A stretch of 64,000 bases of DNA from Tissierellales bacterium (lineage in GTDB: Bacteria; Bacillota; Clostridia; Tissierellales; JASKZW01). The notes below the pieces were generated by a model. The model was not told the origin of the DNA. It did no database searches and saw only the letters and a list, made by a program, of their open reading frames with translations. Position 1 is the first letter of the stretch. Each line of letters opens with the position of its first letter. The stretch is from contig JASLIL010000025.1 of the NCBI GenBank assembly GCA_030152145.1, positions 37,634 to 101,633 of the forward strand, read 5' to 3'. Both the position numbers and the translations under genes were made by a program. Positions 52,206 to 60,927 of this stretch are shown piece after piece.

Positions 52206-54200
52206 TTATCTTTTGAAATCTTCCTTATACTGTAGCTTATATAGGTTGTAGTAGATTCCCTGTTTTTGAAGAAGCTCTTGGTGGTTGCCAGCCTCCTCTA
52301 TACGGCCCTTGTTTAAGACCATTATCTTGTCGGCACTCTGTATAGTAGAAAGCCTGTGGGCAACAGCTATACTGGTTCTCCCCTTGGTAAGCTTTCCTAG
52401 GGCATCCTGTATAAGAATCTCTGTCTCCGTATCTATGCTGGAAGTAGCCTCATCCAGTATCAATATACTAGGATCGAAGGCCAGGGTTCTAGCAAAGCTT
52501 AGAAGTTGCTTTTCACCACTGGAAAGGGTAGCACCTCTCTCCATAACTTCCTCATCATACTTCTTGGGAAGTCTATCTATAAAGTGATGGGCATTTACAT
52601 ACTTGGCTATAGTTTCTATCTCCTCATCGCTAATATCCTGGTTATTAAGTCTTATATTATCCTTGATGCTACCAGAGAACATAAAGACATCCTGAAGGAC
52701 AACACCTATATTTTTCCTAAGGGAATACTTATCATAGTCCTTTATATTTACACCATCAATAAGGATCTCACCCTCTTGTATATCATAGAACCTAGTTATA
52801 AGGTTCATAATAGAGGATTTACCAGCCCCAGTAGCTCCAACAAAGGCCACCATCTCACCAGGTTCTATAGTAAAGTTCAAGTCCTTTAAAACCCAGTTCT
52901 CATCATCATAGGAAAACCAAACATTCTTAAACTCTATCTTCCCCTTAAAGGATTGGGCCACAATAGGATCCTCCCTATTCTCTATAAACTCATCATGATC
53001 CAAGATAGTAAAGATTTTTTCACTAGAGGCCATGGCAGACTGAAGAATATTATACTTTTCAGTTAGGTCCAGTATAGGCTCAAAAAATCTCTGTAAATAG
53101 TCTATAAAGGCAAAGAGTATACCAAAGGGAATAATCCCCCTTAAAACATCCCTACCACCTATAAAGAAAAGTGCAGCCATACCTGAAAACTTTATAATCT
53201 CTATTATAGGTCTAAAAACTGCATAGGTCTCCACCTCATCCATAGAGGTCTGAAGATACTCCCTGTTAATCTCATCAAATTCCCTAGAAATCTTATCCTC
53301 CTTCTTAAAGACCTGTATAACCCCCATACCACTAATATTCTCATTTAAAGTAGTATTAATCTTGGCCAGCTGGGTCCTTGACAGCCTGTAAACATTCCTT
53401 ATTTTCTTCCTGAAAAGTATGGAAGTCAAGATTATAAAGGGCAGGAAGACAAGAGACACCAAGGTCAACTTTAGATTTAATCTAAACATTATTATAATAA
53501 CCCCAATAAGAATAAAAACATCCTTAAAAAGATTAATAAGAACACCAGTATACATTTCATTTAGGGACTCTGTATCATTGGTAACCCTAGTAACCAGCTT
53601 TCCAATAGGGTTTTTGTCAAAGTATGATATGGAAAGATGCTGAATATGAGAGAAAATATCCTTCCTTATACTATAGATTATCTTTTGGCCAGTGTAGTTT
53701 AGGATAAACATCTGTATATAGTTAAATACAAAGACCAAGAAAACCGTTAGGAGGAAGATAAAACTTATTCTCTTTATTCCATCTATATCATACTGCCTAA
53801 AATTCCTGTAGTCCTCCTGACTAAGGTTTTCAGCCAGAGCCTTGTTATCTGGATCTAAAAGAAGGTAGCTTCCATCTTTTTTCTCCAAAACCTTCTTATT
53901 AAAGGAAGCATCTATGTCCACGCCCTCCTTTAAGAGATCCTTCTCCCTAATATAAAGCTTTCCCTTATAGGAAGTAGACCTTATGTCAGGGTAAGCACCA
54001 GCTTCAAATTCATACATAAGAGCCTTATCACCACTTATATAGTCATCTATACTGACCTTAATCAGATAGGGCCTAAGTAGTTCTAGACCAGTTACCACAG
54101 TCATTAGGACTATAGTTAGAAGAAGGTATTTCCAGTAGGGCCTAGCATAGCCTAGCAATCTTTTCATTAGTTTTATATCAAAACTCTTTTTATCTTCCAT
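52206..54200 (-). CDS. ABC exporter, BmrD-like subunit with extracytoplasmic insert
   Basis: A 664-residue half-transporter. Six transmembrane helices plus an ATPase domain, with an extra soluble segment of about 90 residues (55-145) between helices 1 and 2. Walker A GATGAGKS is at 455-462, signature LSSGE at 559-563, and Walker B ILILDE with the catalytic glutamate E584. B. subtilis BmrD/YheH has the same insert position. It forms a heterodimer with the upstream subunit (1-base gap) for multidrug export. The substrate is unknown. Confidence 0.92.
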   Translation of the reverse strand: MEDKKSFDIKLMKRLLGYARPYWKYLLLTIVLMTVVTGLELLRPYLIKVSIDDYISGDKALMYEFEAGAYPDIRSTSYKGKLYIREKDLLKEGVDIDASFNKKVLEKKDGSYLLLDPDNKALAENLSQEDYRNFRQYDIDGIKRISFIFLLTVFLVFVFNYIQMFILNYTGQKIIYSIRKDIFSHIQHLSISYFDKNPIGKLVTRVTNDTESLNEMYTGVLINLFKDVFILIGVIIIMFRLNLKLTLVSLVFLPFIILTSILFRKKIRNVYRLSRTQLAKINTTLNENISGMGVIQVFKKEDKISREFDEINREYLQTSMDEVETYAVFRPIIEIIKFSGMAALFFIGGRDVLRGIIPFGILFAFIDYLQRFFEPILDLTEKYNILQSAMASSEKIFTILDHDEFIENREDPIVAQSFKGKIEFKNVWFSYDDENWVLKDLNFTIEPGEMVAFVGATGAGKSSIMNLITRFYDIQEGEILIDGVNIKDYDKYSLRKNIGVVLQDVFMFSGSIKDNIRLNNQDISDEEIETIAKYVNAHHFIDRLPKKYDEEVMERGATLSSGEKQLLSFARTLAFDPSILILDEATSSIDTETEILIQDALGKLTKGRTSIAVAHRLSTIQSADKIMVLNKGRIEEAGNHQELLQKQGIYYNLYKLQYKEDFKR

Positions 54201-54201
54201 T

Positions 54202-55980
54202 TTAATCCTCCTCCCCAGAAGCCTTAACCATTTCCTCTAGAAGTTGTTCTTCATGAAGATAGTAGTAGAGACCCTCTTGGTCCCCTAAAAGCTCCTTGTG
54301 GTTGCCGGCCTGAATAATCTCCCCGTCATCTAAGACCAGGATAAGATCGGCATTTTTTATGGTTGAAATCCTATGACTTATTAGAAGCAGGGTCTTACCA
54401 GCCTCTATATTATCTATATTCTCCAAAATCTTTTCCTCTGTATTAGTATCTACACTGGAAAAACTATCATCAAAAATAATAATCTTTGAATCCTTTACAA
54501 TTCCACGAGCTATAGACACCCTTTGCTTTTGACCACCAGAAAGGGTAACACCTCTTTCCCCTAAAACTGTATCAAAGCCCTCTGGAAAGTCCATAATATT
54601 ATTATAGACCTCTGAAAACTTAGAAGCAGCCTCAACTTTTTCAAGCTCCATAGGCTGATCCTGGCTAAACTCAATATTTTCCTTTATAGTTCTTGAAAAA
54701 AGAAAGTTATCCTGGGGAACATAGCCTATATGATCCCTAAGACTCCTAAGGCTAAAATCCTTAATATCAATACCATCAATTAGGATTTGACCCTCATAGT
54801 CATCGTAAACCCTAAGAAGAAGTTTAACCAAACTTGTCTTACCACTACCAGTCCTTCCTATTATAGCCAGGGTCTTGTTGGCATCAATCTTAAAGTTAAT
54901 ATCTTTAAGAGCCTCTACTTCAGCCCTAGGATACTTAAAGGAAACATTTTTAAACTCTATGGAACCATCTATATGGTCTATATCTCTAGCATACTCTGTG
55001 TCAACTATATCTGGTTTAACATCAAGTATTTCATTTATTCTCTCAAGGGAGGCATTTCCCCTTTGAACTATATTTATAACCCAGCCAATAGCCATCATAG
55101 GCCATATTAGGACCCCTAGGTAGTTGTTAAAGGCTATAAAGTCACCTAGGCTTATTTCTTCTAAGATAACCATTTGGCTACCATAGATCATAACTATAAA
55201 GAAGGCTATGGAGGATATAAACTGAACTAGAGGAGGGAACATACCTGAAATCCTAACTAGCTCTAGGTTTTTACTTAGGTTGTCATCATTAACCTCTAGA
55301 AAGTTATCTATAACAAGATCCTCCTGAACAAAGGACTTTATAACTCTGGCTCCAGCAAAACTTTCCTGGGTAATATCTGTAAGCCTAGAAAATGACTCCT
55401 GTACAATTTTAAACCTCCTGTGTATTAACTTACTAAATCTCTTACCGATTATACTTATAAAAGGCAAAGACACCAGTGATATAAGGGTAAACTTAAGGTT
55501 GGTGGTTTTAACCATAAATATAAGGGTTAAAAGGGCTAGGAAGCTAGCATCGATAACCATCATAATTCCCTGGCCAAAAGTAACCCTAACAGCATTAATA
55601 TCATTTGTGGCATGGGCCATTATATCTCCAGTTTTATTGGTATTGTAGAAATTAGGCGAAAGTGTTAGAAGGTGGTTAAAGAGCTTGTCCCTTAGGTGGT
55701 ACTCAAGCCTTCTAGAACTTCCAAATAAGTAGACGCGCCAAAAATATCGGCCAACTGACATGATCAGGCCTAAAACTACTATAATCAGGCTATATTTTCC
55801 TAGATCCCTAAGGCTTATAGAGCCAGACTGTAGGGCATCTGTTCCCTTCCTAAGAACTTGGGGAACAAAAAGCTGGATAGTATCTACTACAATAAGGATT
55901 AAAATTCCAAGAATATAGTAGCCCTTGTTTTCCCGAAAAAAATCTTCAAGATACTTTAAGTTTTTTCTAAGTTGTCTCAT
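54202..55980 (-). CDS. ABC exporter, BmrC-like subunit with degenerate ATP site
   Basis: A 592-residue half-transporter. Membrane domain 1 to about 320, Walker A GRTGSGKT 375-382, signature LSGGQ 480-484. The Walker B reads IIIFDD, with D505 where the catalytic glutamate should be, the mark of the non-hydrolysing site in heterodimeric exporters such as BmrCD or LmrCD. The canonical Walker B is in the next gene. AAAGGAGGAATC precedes the ATG. It is first in the two-gene operon. Confidence 0.92.
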   Translation of the reverse strand: MRQLRKNLKYLEDFFRENKGYYILGILILIVVDTIQLFVPQVLRKGTDALQSGSISLRDLGKYSLIIVVLGLIMSVGRYFWRVYLFGSSRRLEYHLRDKLFNHLLTLSPNFYNTNKTGDIMAHATNDINAVRVTFGQGIMMVIDASFLALLTLIFMVKTTNLKFTLISLVSLPFISIIGKRFSKLIHRRFKIVQESFSRLTDITQESFAGARVIKSFVQEDLVIDNFLEVNDDNLSKNLELVRISGMFPPLVQFISSIAFFIVMIYGSQMVILEEISLGDFIAFNNYLGVLIWPMMAIGWVINIVQRGNASLERINEILDVKPDIVDTEYARDIDHIDGSIEFKNVSFKYPRAEVEALKDINFKIDANKTLAIIGRTGSGKTSLVKLLLRVYDDYEGQILIDGIDIKDFSLRSLRDHIGYVPQDNFLFSRTIKENIEFSQDQPMELEKVEAASKFSEVYNNIMDFPEGFDTVLGERGVTLSGGQKQRVSIARGIVKDSKIIIFDDSFSSVDTNTEEKILENIDNIEAGKTLLLISHRISTIKNADLILVLDDGEIIQAGNHKELLGDQEGLYYYLHEEQLLEEMVKASGEED

Positions 55981-56157
55981 ATGATTCCTCCTTTATCTAT
56001 CTAATCATTATATACAAAAAATTATGAAAACTCAAAATAATAAGGGAGAATGGAAAAGCTTTGGAAATCTTTGCAAATATTTACTAATACTGATTATAGC
56101 CAATAACATCGGGTATAAAAAGAATATGATAAAACTAATAGAGAGGAGTTTGGGGAA

Positions 56158-56586
56158 ATGAATTTTATTAAAAATATTGAGAAAAAGAGAAAACAAAAGG
56201 AAATGAAGGACACAGTTAAGAAGGTAGGTGTAGGAGCAGCTATCGGTACAGCAGCAGGGGTTATAACAGGTTTACTCACCGCACCAAAATCAGGCAAAGA
56301 AACTAGAGAAGATATAGCCAAGGCAACAAAGGAAGCAACTGATTCAGCTAAGAAAACTTTAGATGAAACATCAGAAGCTATAAAGGATAAAACTGATGAG
56401 ATATCTTCTAATGTAAAAGAGAAGACTGATAAAGTTAAAGATGCAGTTAGAGATAAAGTTGAAGATATGAAAAACAAGGATATGATAGAAGTAGATTTAT
56501 CTAAAAAGGAAGAAGAAGCTAAGGAAGACAAGAAAGATGATAAGAAAGATGACAAGAGAGAAGTTAAAAAAGAGGATAAAAAATAA
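56158..56586 (+). CDS. YtxH-like protein
   Basis: A 142-residue protein. A short hydrophobic glycine-rich segment (about 24-44, VGVGAAIGTAAGVITGLLTAPKSGKETRED) is the YtxH-domain signature. It is followed by a long charged helix with heptad-like repeats and a Lys/Asp tail of alternating EDKK and DDKK units. These proteins are general-stress or envelope-associated with unknown activity. It is in the same direction as, and 16 bases before, a DUF948 gene, its common partner. Confidence 0.85.
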   Translation: MNFIKNIEKKRKQKEMKDTVKKVGVGAAIGTAAGVITGLLTAPKSGKETREDIAKATKEATDSAKKTLDETSEAIKDKTDEISSNVKEKTDKVKDAVRDKVEDMKNKDMIEVDLSKKEEEAKEDKKDDKKDDKREVKKEDKK

Positions 56587-56602
56587 TTAGTGGGTGATAT
56601 GA

Positions 56603-57073
56603 ATGTCTGCAACGCTAACTGTAGGTGAGCTTTTAACATTTATACTTTGCTTACTTGGTATAGTATTTTTGGGAACCCTAATAGTACTAGTTAGAAATGC
56701 CAGTAAACTAGTTACAGAGGCCAGAATAATGTTTGATACAAATAGGGAGAATCTAAATAGAAGTTTGGAAAATCTTCCGACTATAACCAGCAATGTAAAT
56801 GGCATAACTGAAGATGTAAACAGTATTACTACAGATGTTAAGTTTATAATGGATAACAGTAGTGAAGATCTAACAGAGATAATAGATAATGTCAATTCAT
56901 TTACCGAGGGCTTAGAACATTCTGGTGGAAATGTATTCAATGCTATAGATACAGTTTCAGATAGTGTGTCAGAATCAGCTAATGCCATAGAAAGTAGTGT
57001 AAAAGGAATGTCAGACTATATTGTCTTTGCTATGGATATAGTTGATATAATAAGAAATGGATTAAAAAAATAG
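56603..57073 (+). CDS. DUF948 domain protein
   Basis: A 156-residue protein with one N-terminal transmembrane helix (about 8-30) and a long soluble helical region rich in Asn, Ser and Thr with repeated NxINxI-like spacing, as in DUF948 (YtxG-type) proteins. Paired with YtxH as in the Bacillus ytxGHJ stress operon. Function unknown. GGGTGATATGA precedes the ATG, and a terminator closes the pair. Confidence 0.82.
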   Translation: MSATLTVGELLTFILCLLGIVFLGTLIVLVRNASKLVTEARIMFDTNRENLNRSLENLPTITSNVNGITEDVNSITTDVKFIMDNSSEDLTEIIDNVNSFTEGLEHSGGNVFNAIDTVSDSVSESANAIESSVKGMSDYIVFAMDIVDIIRNGLKK

Positions 57074-57075
57074 AG

Positions 57076-57104
57076 AAAAGAACCTTGAAAAAGGTTCTTT
57101 TCTT
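57076..57104 (+). terminator. terminator after the YtxH-DUF948 pair
   Basis: AAAAGAACCTT-GAAA-AAGGTTCTTTT hairpin followed by CTT. Confidence 0.85.
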
Positions 57105-57121
57105 AGTGTAAGGAGATAATT

Positions 57122-57817
57122 ATGAAGATAATAAGTCATAGGGCCAAGGGCTTTGGACAAATGGAAAACAGCTTAGAGGCCTTTAAGGAAGTGGCAGGGT
57201 CAGATCTAGACGGAGTGGAACTGGATGTCCAGGCCCTAAAAACAGGAGAGCTAGTGGTTTTTCATGATGAGGATTTAAGGAGAATTTTTAAGCTGGATCT
57301 AAGGCTTAAGGACTTGAGTCTTAGGGACTTGGAAAACCTTTCCCTAAGCTATGAGTCAAAGGCAGTGTCTATAGCCAGGTTGGAAGATGTTTTACAAGTC
57401 TTTAGGGGCAGGGATAAACTTTTAAATATAGAAATAAAGAACAACCTAGAGGACTATCCCCATATAGAGGAGAAGGTCCTGGGGGCCATCTCAGACTTTA
57501 AGACGGAAAATATCCTCCTGTCCTCCTTTAATCACAATAGCCTAGATAGGTTAAGAAGACTGGAGCCTAGAGTAAGGACAGGGGCCCTCTACTTTTCAAA
57601 TATCTATGACCTTTCTGGCTACCTAAATAAACTAGGGGCCTACAGTGCCAACCCCTACTACCTGGCCTTGAAAGATCAGGAGATAGAGGAACTTAAGAAG
57701 GCAAATATAAGAATATTCCCTTTTACAGTAAATAATTCAGCCTATATAAGAAAGTTCAAGGAAATTGGTCTAGATGGTATTATTACTGATAATTGGGAAA
57801 AAGTAAAGAAATTATAG
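57122..57817 (+). CDS. glycerophosphodiester phosphodiesterase
   Basis: A 231-residue cytosolic GDPD with ISHRAKGFGQMENS (catalytic histidine and the NS/NT-E pair), GVELDVQALKTGELVVFHDE (metal-binding E, D and catalytic H) and DGIITDNWEKV at the end. It hydrolyses glycerophosphodiesters to glycerol-3-phosphate and an alcohol during lipid turnover. TAAGGAGATAATT precedes the ATG. The next gene is a lipid kinase, so membrane-lipid recycling is a shared theme. Confidence 0.92.
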   Translation: MKIISHRAKGFGQMENSLEAFKEVAGSDLDGVELDVQALKTGELVVFHDEDLRRIFKLDLRLKDLSLRDLENLSLSYESKAVSIARLEDVLQVFRGRDKLLNIEIKNNLEDYPHIEEKVLGAISDFKTENILLSSFNHNSLDRLRRLEPRVRTGALYFSNIYDLSGYLNKLGAYSANPYYLALKDQEIEELKKANIRIFPFTVNNSAYIRKFKEIGLDGIITDNWEKVKKL

Positions 57818-57874
57818 TTAAAAAGGGTTATAATAGTTTTAATGTAGAAAATATATGGGAAAGGTTTTGGTAGT

Positions 57875-58762
57875 ATGAAAAAGATAAAAATTATATCAAA
57901 TCCATCATCAGGTAGACAGAACATACAGAGGGGACTGGATTACTTGGCAACACTCCTCCTAGATGACGGATATATACTGGGGAAATTTAATACAGCCAAG
58001 AAAGATGATGCCATGAATGAGACTATCAAGACATGCAAGGAAGATTGGGATATGATTATTGCCTGTGGAGGAGATGGTACAGTTAATGAGGTAGCTGCAG
58101 GTATAGCCCTAAGTGAAAGAAAGATACCAGTGGCCATACTATCAGCTGGAACAGTTAATGACTTTGCAACTCACATGAATCTTCCAACAGATATGGATGA
58201 GTTTCATCAGATGATCTTAAATGGCAAGACAACTGTAATAGACCTGGGAAAGGTTAATAATAAATACTTTGTAAACGTAGCAGCCAGTGGCCTTCTAACA
58301 GATGTTGGCTACAAGGTTCAGCCAGAGGCTAAGGCTATATTTGGCAGAATGGCCTACTATGTAGAGGGGTTAAAGGAAATACCTAGACAGACCCTAAAGC
58401 CTATAAGGATGAAGTTTGAATCAGAAGAATACACAAAGGAGGAGGAAGCTCTTTTATTTGTAGTCTCCAATAGTGCTTCTATTGGTGGCTTTAAGAAGCT
58501 AGCTCCAGATGCCAGTGTTTCAGATGGCTACCTAGATGTAGTTATAATAAAGAAGTCTGAGATAGTAGACCTGGCCCAAATCTTTGTAAATATATTGAAA
58601 GGGGATCATGTAAATCACCCCAATGTTGAATATTTTAAGACCAAGAGTTTAAAGGTTTGGTCAGAAAGAAATTTAACCATAGATATAGACGGGGAATATG
58701 GAGGAAAGCTCCCAGCAGAATTTATAGCTGTCCATCAATCTATGGAGATATTAGTACCTTAA
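57875..58762 (+). CDS. diacylglycerol/lipid kinase family protein (YegS/BmrU/DgkB-like)
   Basis: A 295-residue kinase. IISNPSSGRQN and ACGGDGTVNEVAAGI are the nucleotide-binding motifs of the DAGK catalytic domain, followed by LSAGTVNDFATHM. The C-terminal beta-sandwich includes LTIDIDGEYGGKLPAEF. It probably phosphorylates diacylglycerol or a related lipid alcohol. The ribosome site (GGAAAGG) is weak. The LacI-type regulator follows after 11 bases. Confidence 0.9.
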   Translation: MKKIKIISNPSSGRQNIQRGLDYLATLLLDDGYILGKFNTAKKDDAMNETIKTCKEDWDMIIACGGDGTVNEVAAGIALSERKIPVAILSAGTVNDFATHMNLPTDMDEFHQMILNGKTTVIDLGKVNNKYFVNVAASGLLTDVGYKVQPEAKAIFGRMAYYVEGLKEIPRQTLKPIRMKFESEEYTKEEEALLFVVSNSASIGGFKKLAPDASVSDGYLDVVIIKKSEIVDLAQIFVNILKGDHVNHPNVEYFKTKSLKVWSERNLTIDIDGEYGGKLPAEFIAVHQSMEILVP

Positions 58763-58773
58763 GGAGGGATAAA

Positions 58774-59775
58774 ATGACAGTGACCATAAAAGATGTAGCC
58801 AAGCTTGCAGGTGTTTCTATATCAACAGTATCAAGGGTAATAAATAGTTCAAAACCTGTAAGTAATGAAGCAAAACAAAGGGTCATTAAGGCAATAGAAG
58901 AGCTTGATTATAAACCAAATGAATTGGCAAGAAGTCTAGTTACTAAGAAATCTAACCTGATAGGTGTTATAGTAACAGATATAGGCAAGTCTTACATAGC
59001 TCAGGCAGTAAGAGGTATAGAGGAAGTGGGTAGGATGTATAAATATGATATTCTTCTTTCCAGCAGCTATGATGATATAAATACAGAGATGAAATATATA
59101 GACATTTTAAAGAATAAGCAGGTGGAAGGACTTATAATAATATCAGAAAGTTTTGACAAGAGGGTAATTGAAAAACTGGAAGACCTAAAAACACCCTACA
59201 GCTACCTTAATAGGTATATAAATGACAGTCAACACATAAAGGTCAGTATAGACTATGAGGACACCAGCTATAAGCTTAGCAATCTTTTGGTGGAAAATAA
59301 GTATAAAAAACCCCTCTATATATATAACTCCAAGGAGGAAAATTCTGTTGAAAAAAATAAGATAAGAGGCTATAGAAAGGCCCTGTCATCTTATGACCTA
59401 GAGGCCAGCACTCTTTACATAGAGGGTAAAAAGTCCAAGGACATCTACGACCAAGGGGACTTTATAATGGAGAAGATTAAGGAAAAATCCATAGATTCCC
59501 TTTACTTCTGTCAGGATGAACTGGCCATAGGATTTTTAAACTACTGTTATGACAGGGGCATATCTGTACCAGAGGAAATTGGAGTAGTGGGATTTGGAGG
59601 GACAGACACCCATGACTACAGACCAAAGTTGACAACAATTATGTCACCTTTTTATGATATAGGGGCTGTAGCCATGAGAAAGATAGTAAAGGAAATAGAC
59701 AGCCAGGAGATAAATCAGGATATAATAAAGCTGCCAGTACAGATAAAGGCAGGTCAAAGCATAAAAATAAGGTAA
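58774..59775 (+). CDS. LacI/GalR family transcriptional regulator, CcpA-like
   Basis: A 333-residue regulator. The N-terminal helix-turn-helix (1-55) starts TIKDVAKLAGVSISTVSRVIN and has the hinge ELDYKPNELARSL. The periplasmic-binding-like core has RGIEEVGRMYKYDILLS and the C-terminal SPFYDIGAVAMRKIVKE, both similar to CcpA. Catabolite control through HPr-Ser-P is a reasonable guess but unproven. The open frame runs back to 58657 within the kinase gene; the ATG at 58774 after AAGGAGGGAT is the true start. Confidence 0.85.
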   Translation: MTVTIKDVAKLAGVSISTVSRVINSSKPVSNEAKQRVIKAIEELDYKPNELARSLVTKKSNLIGVIVTDIGKSYIAQAVRGIEEVGRMYKYDILLSSSYDDINTEMKYIDILKNKQVEGLIIISESFDKRVIEKLEDLKTPYSYLNRYINDSQHIKVSIDYEDTSYKLSNLLVENKYKKPLYIYNSKEENSVEKNKIRGYRKALSSYDLEASTLYIEGKKSKDIYDQGDFIMEKIKEKSIDSLYFCQDELAIGFLNYCYDRGISVPEEIGVVGFGGTDTHDYRPKLTTIMSPFYDIGAVAMRKIVKEIDSQEINQDIIKLPVQIKAGQSIKIR

Positions 59776-59788
59776 AAGAGGGATAAAC

Positions 59789-60895
59789 TTGTTAGGGGAA
59801 CTAGTAAAAGCATTTATTTTGATATTTGTAGCAGAAATGGGGGATAAGACCCAGATAATAGCCATGACCTTTGCCACCCAGTATTTGGTTAGGGAGGTAC
59901 TTTTGGGAGTGGGTATAGGAGTATTTTTTAACCATGGACTGGCAATTCTTTTGGGAAGGTACTTAAATAGACTCTTTCCCTTGGATAAGATACAGCTAGC
60001 AGCAGGCCTACTTTTCTTGGCCTTTGGATTTCTAGCACTTAGGGATGAAGATGATGAGGAAGAGGGGGAAAGGAAGAAGTTTGGCCCCATACTTACAGTA
60101 GCACTGGCATTTTTTGTAGGGGAATTGGGAGATAAGACTCAGCTAACAGCTATGACACTTTCTGCTGAGGGAAACTATCCCCTATTTATACTTATAGGTA
60201 CAACTCTAGGCATGATAGCCACCAGTAGTCTGGGTATATTTGTAGGCAAGAAGATAGGAGACAAGATACCAGATTTTTATGTAAAGATAGTATCCTCTAT
60301 GGTCTTTGTATTCTTTGGTTCCTTGAAGATAATATCCCAACTACCAAAGGCCTATGTAAACAGCATAAGTATACTGGTCTATATCTTGGTAGTAGTAGGT
60401 CTAGAAGCCTACTTGATAATAAGACTTAAGAGATCAAGAACTGGTAAATCTCAAATTCAAAAGGCAGCAGAAAGACTATATCAGCAAACAGAGCTTATAT
60501 CAAAAGCCCTGGAAGATATTTGCCTGGGAGAAGAGAGTTGTGGAAATTGTCAGGGAACTGGGTGTATAATAGGATATACAAAGTATATTCTGAAAAATGC
60601 CAGAGACAATGAAAATTACTTTGTAAAAAGACAGGCCATGGATTTTTCAAAGCTAGACAAGAAATCCTTTGATAGGAACAAACTTATAGATGCCCTGGTA
60701 CTTATAGTAAGAGACTACAGTGAATATGGCCATGTGGAAGATGATAGCTTTATAGTAAATGATGTTAGGCACTATCTAGAGTACCTGCTCTTTAAGGAAG
60801 AGGTAGATTACAGGAATCTAGATGATTATATAGAAAAACTAGGCTCCCTTGATCAGGAGCTAGCAAGTATTATTAAGGCTAAAGTATATGATTAA
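59789..60895 (+). CDS. TMEM165/GDT1 family cation transporter with C-terminal cytosolic domain
   Basis: A 368-residue protein. Residues 1 to about 212 form seven transmembrane helices with the two family motifs EMGDKT (16-21) and ELGDKT (112-117), separated by an acidic loop (DEDDEEEGE). Family members export Mn2+ or exchange Ca2+/Mn2+ for H+. Residues about 217-368 form an extra soluble domain with four cysteines (C245, C251, C254, C259, as CGNCQGTGC) that may bind metal. Ordinary bacterial members end near 200 residues. Start is TTG at 59789. Confidence 0.85.
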   Translation: MLGELVKAFILIFVAEMGDKTQIIAMTFATQYLVREVLLGVGIGVFFNHGLAILLGRYLNRLFPLDKIQLAAGLLFLAFGFLALRDEDDEEEGERKKFGPILTVALAFFVGELGDKTQLTAMTLSAEGNYPLFILIGTTLGMIATSSLGIFVGKKIGDKIPDFYVKIVSSMVFVFFGSLKIISQLPKAYVNSISILVYILVVVGLEAYLIIRLKRSRTGKSQIQKAAERLYQQTELISKALEDICLGEESCGNCQGTGCIIGYTKYILKNARDNENYFVKRQAMDFSKLDKKSFDRNKLIDALVLIVRDYSEYGHVEDDSFIVNDVRHYLEYLLFKEEVDYRNLDDYIEKLGSLDQELASIIKAKVYD

Positions 60896-60927
60896 CATAT
60901 ATTTTAATATTCATAGGAGGAGATTCA

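Noticed and set aside
56050..56085. Possible sigma-54 promoter TTGG...TTGCA
   Set aside because: The GG-to-GC distance is two bases too short for the -24/-12 pattern.
56094..56639. 181-residue Ser/Leu-rich frame on the minus strand
   Set aside because: Mirror of the Lys/Asp/Glu-rich YtxH tail; no start signal or homology.
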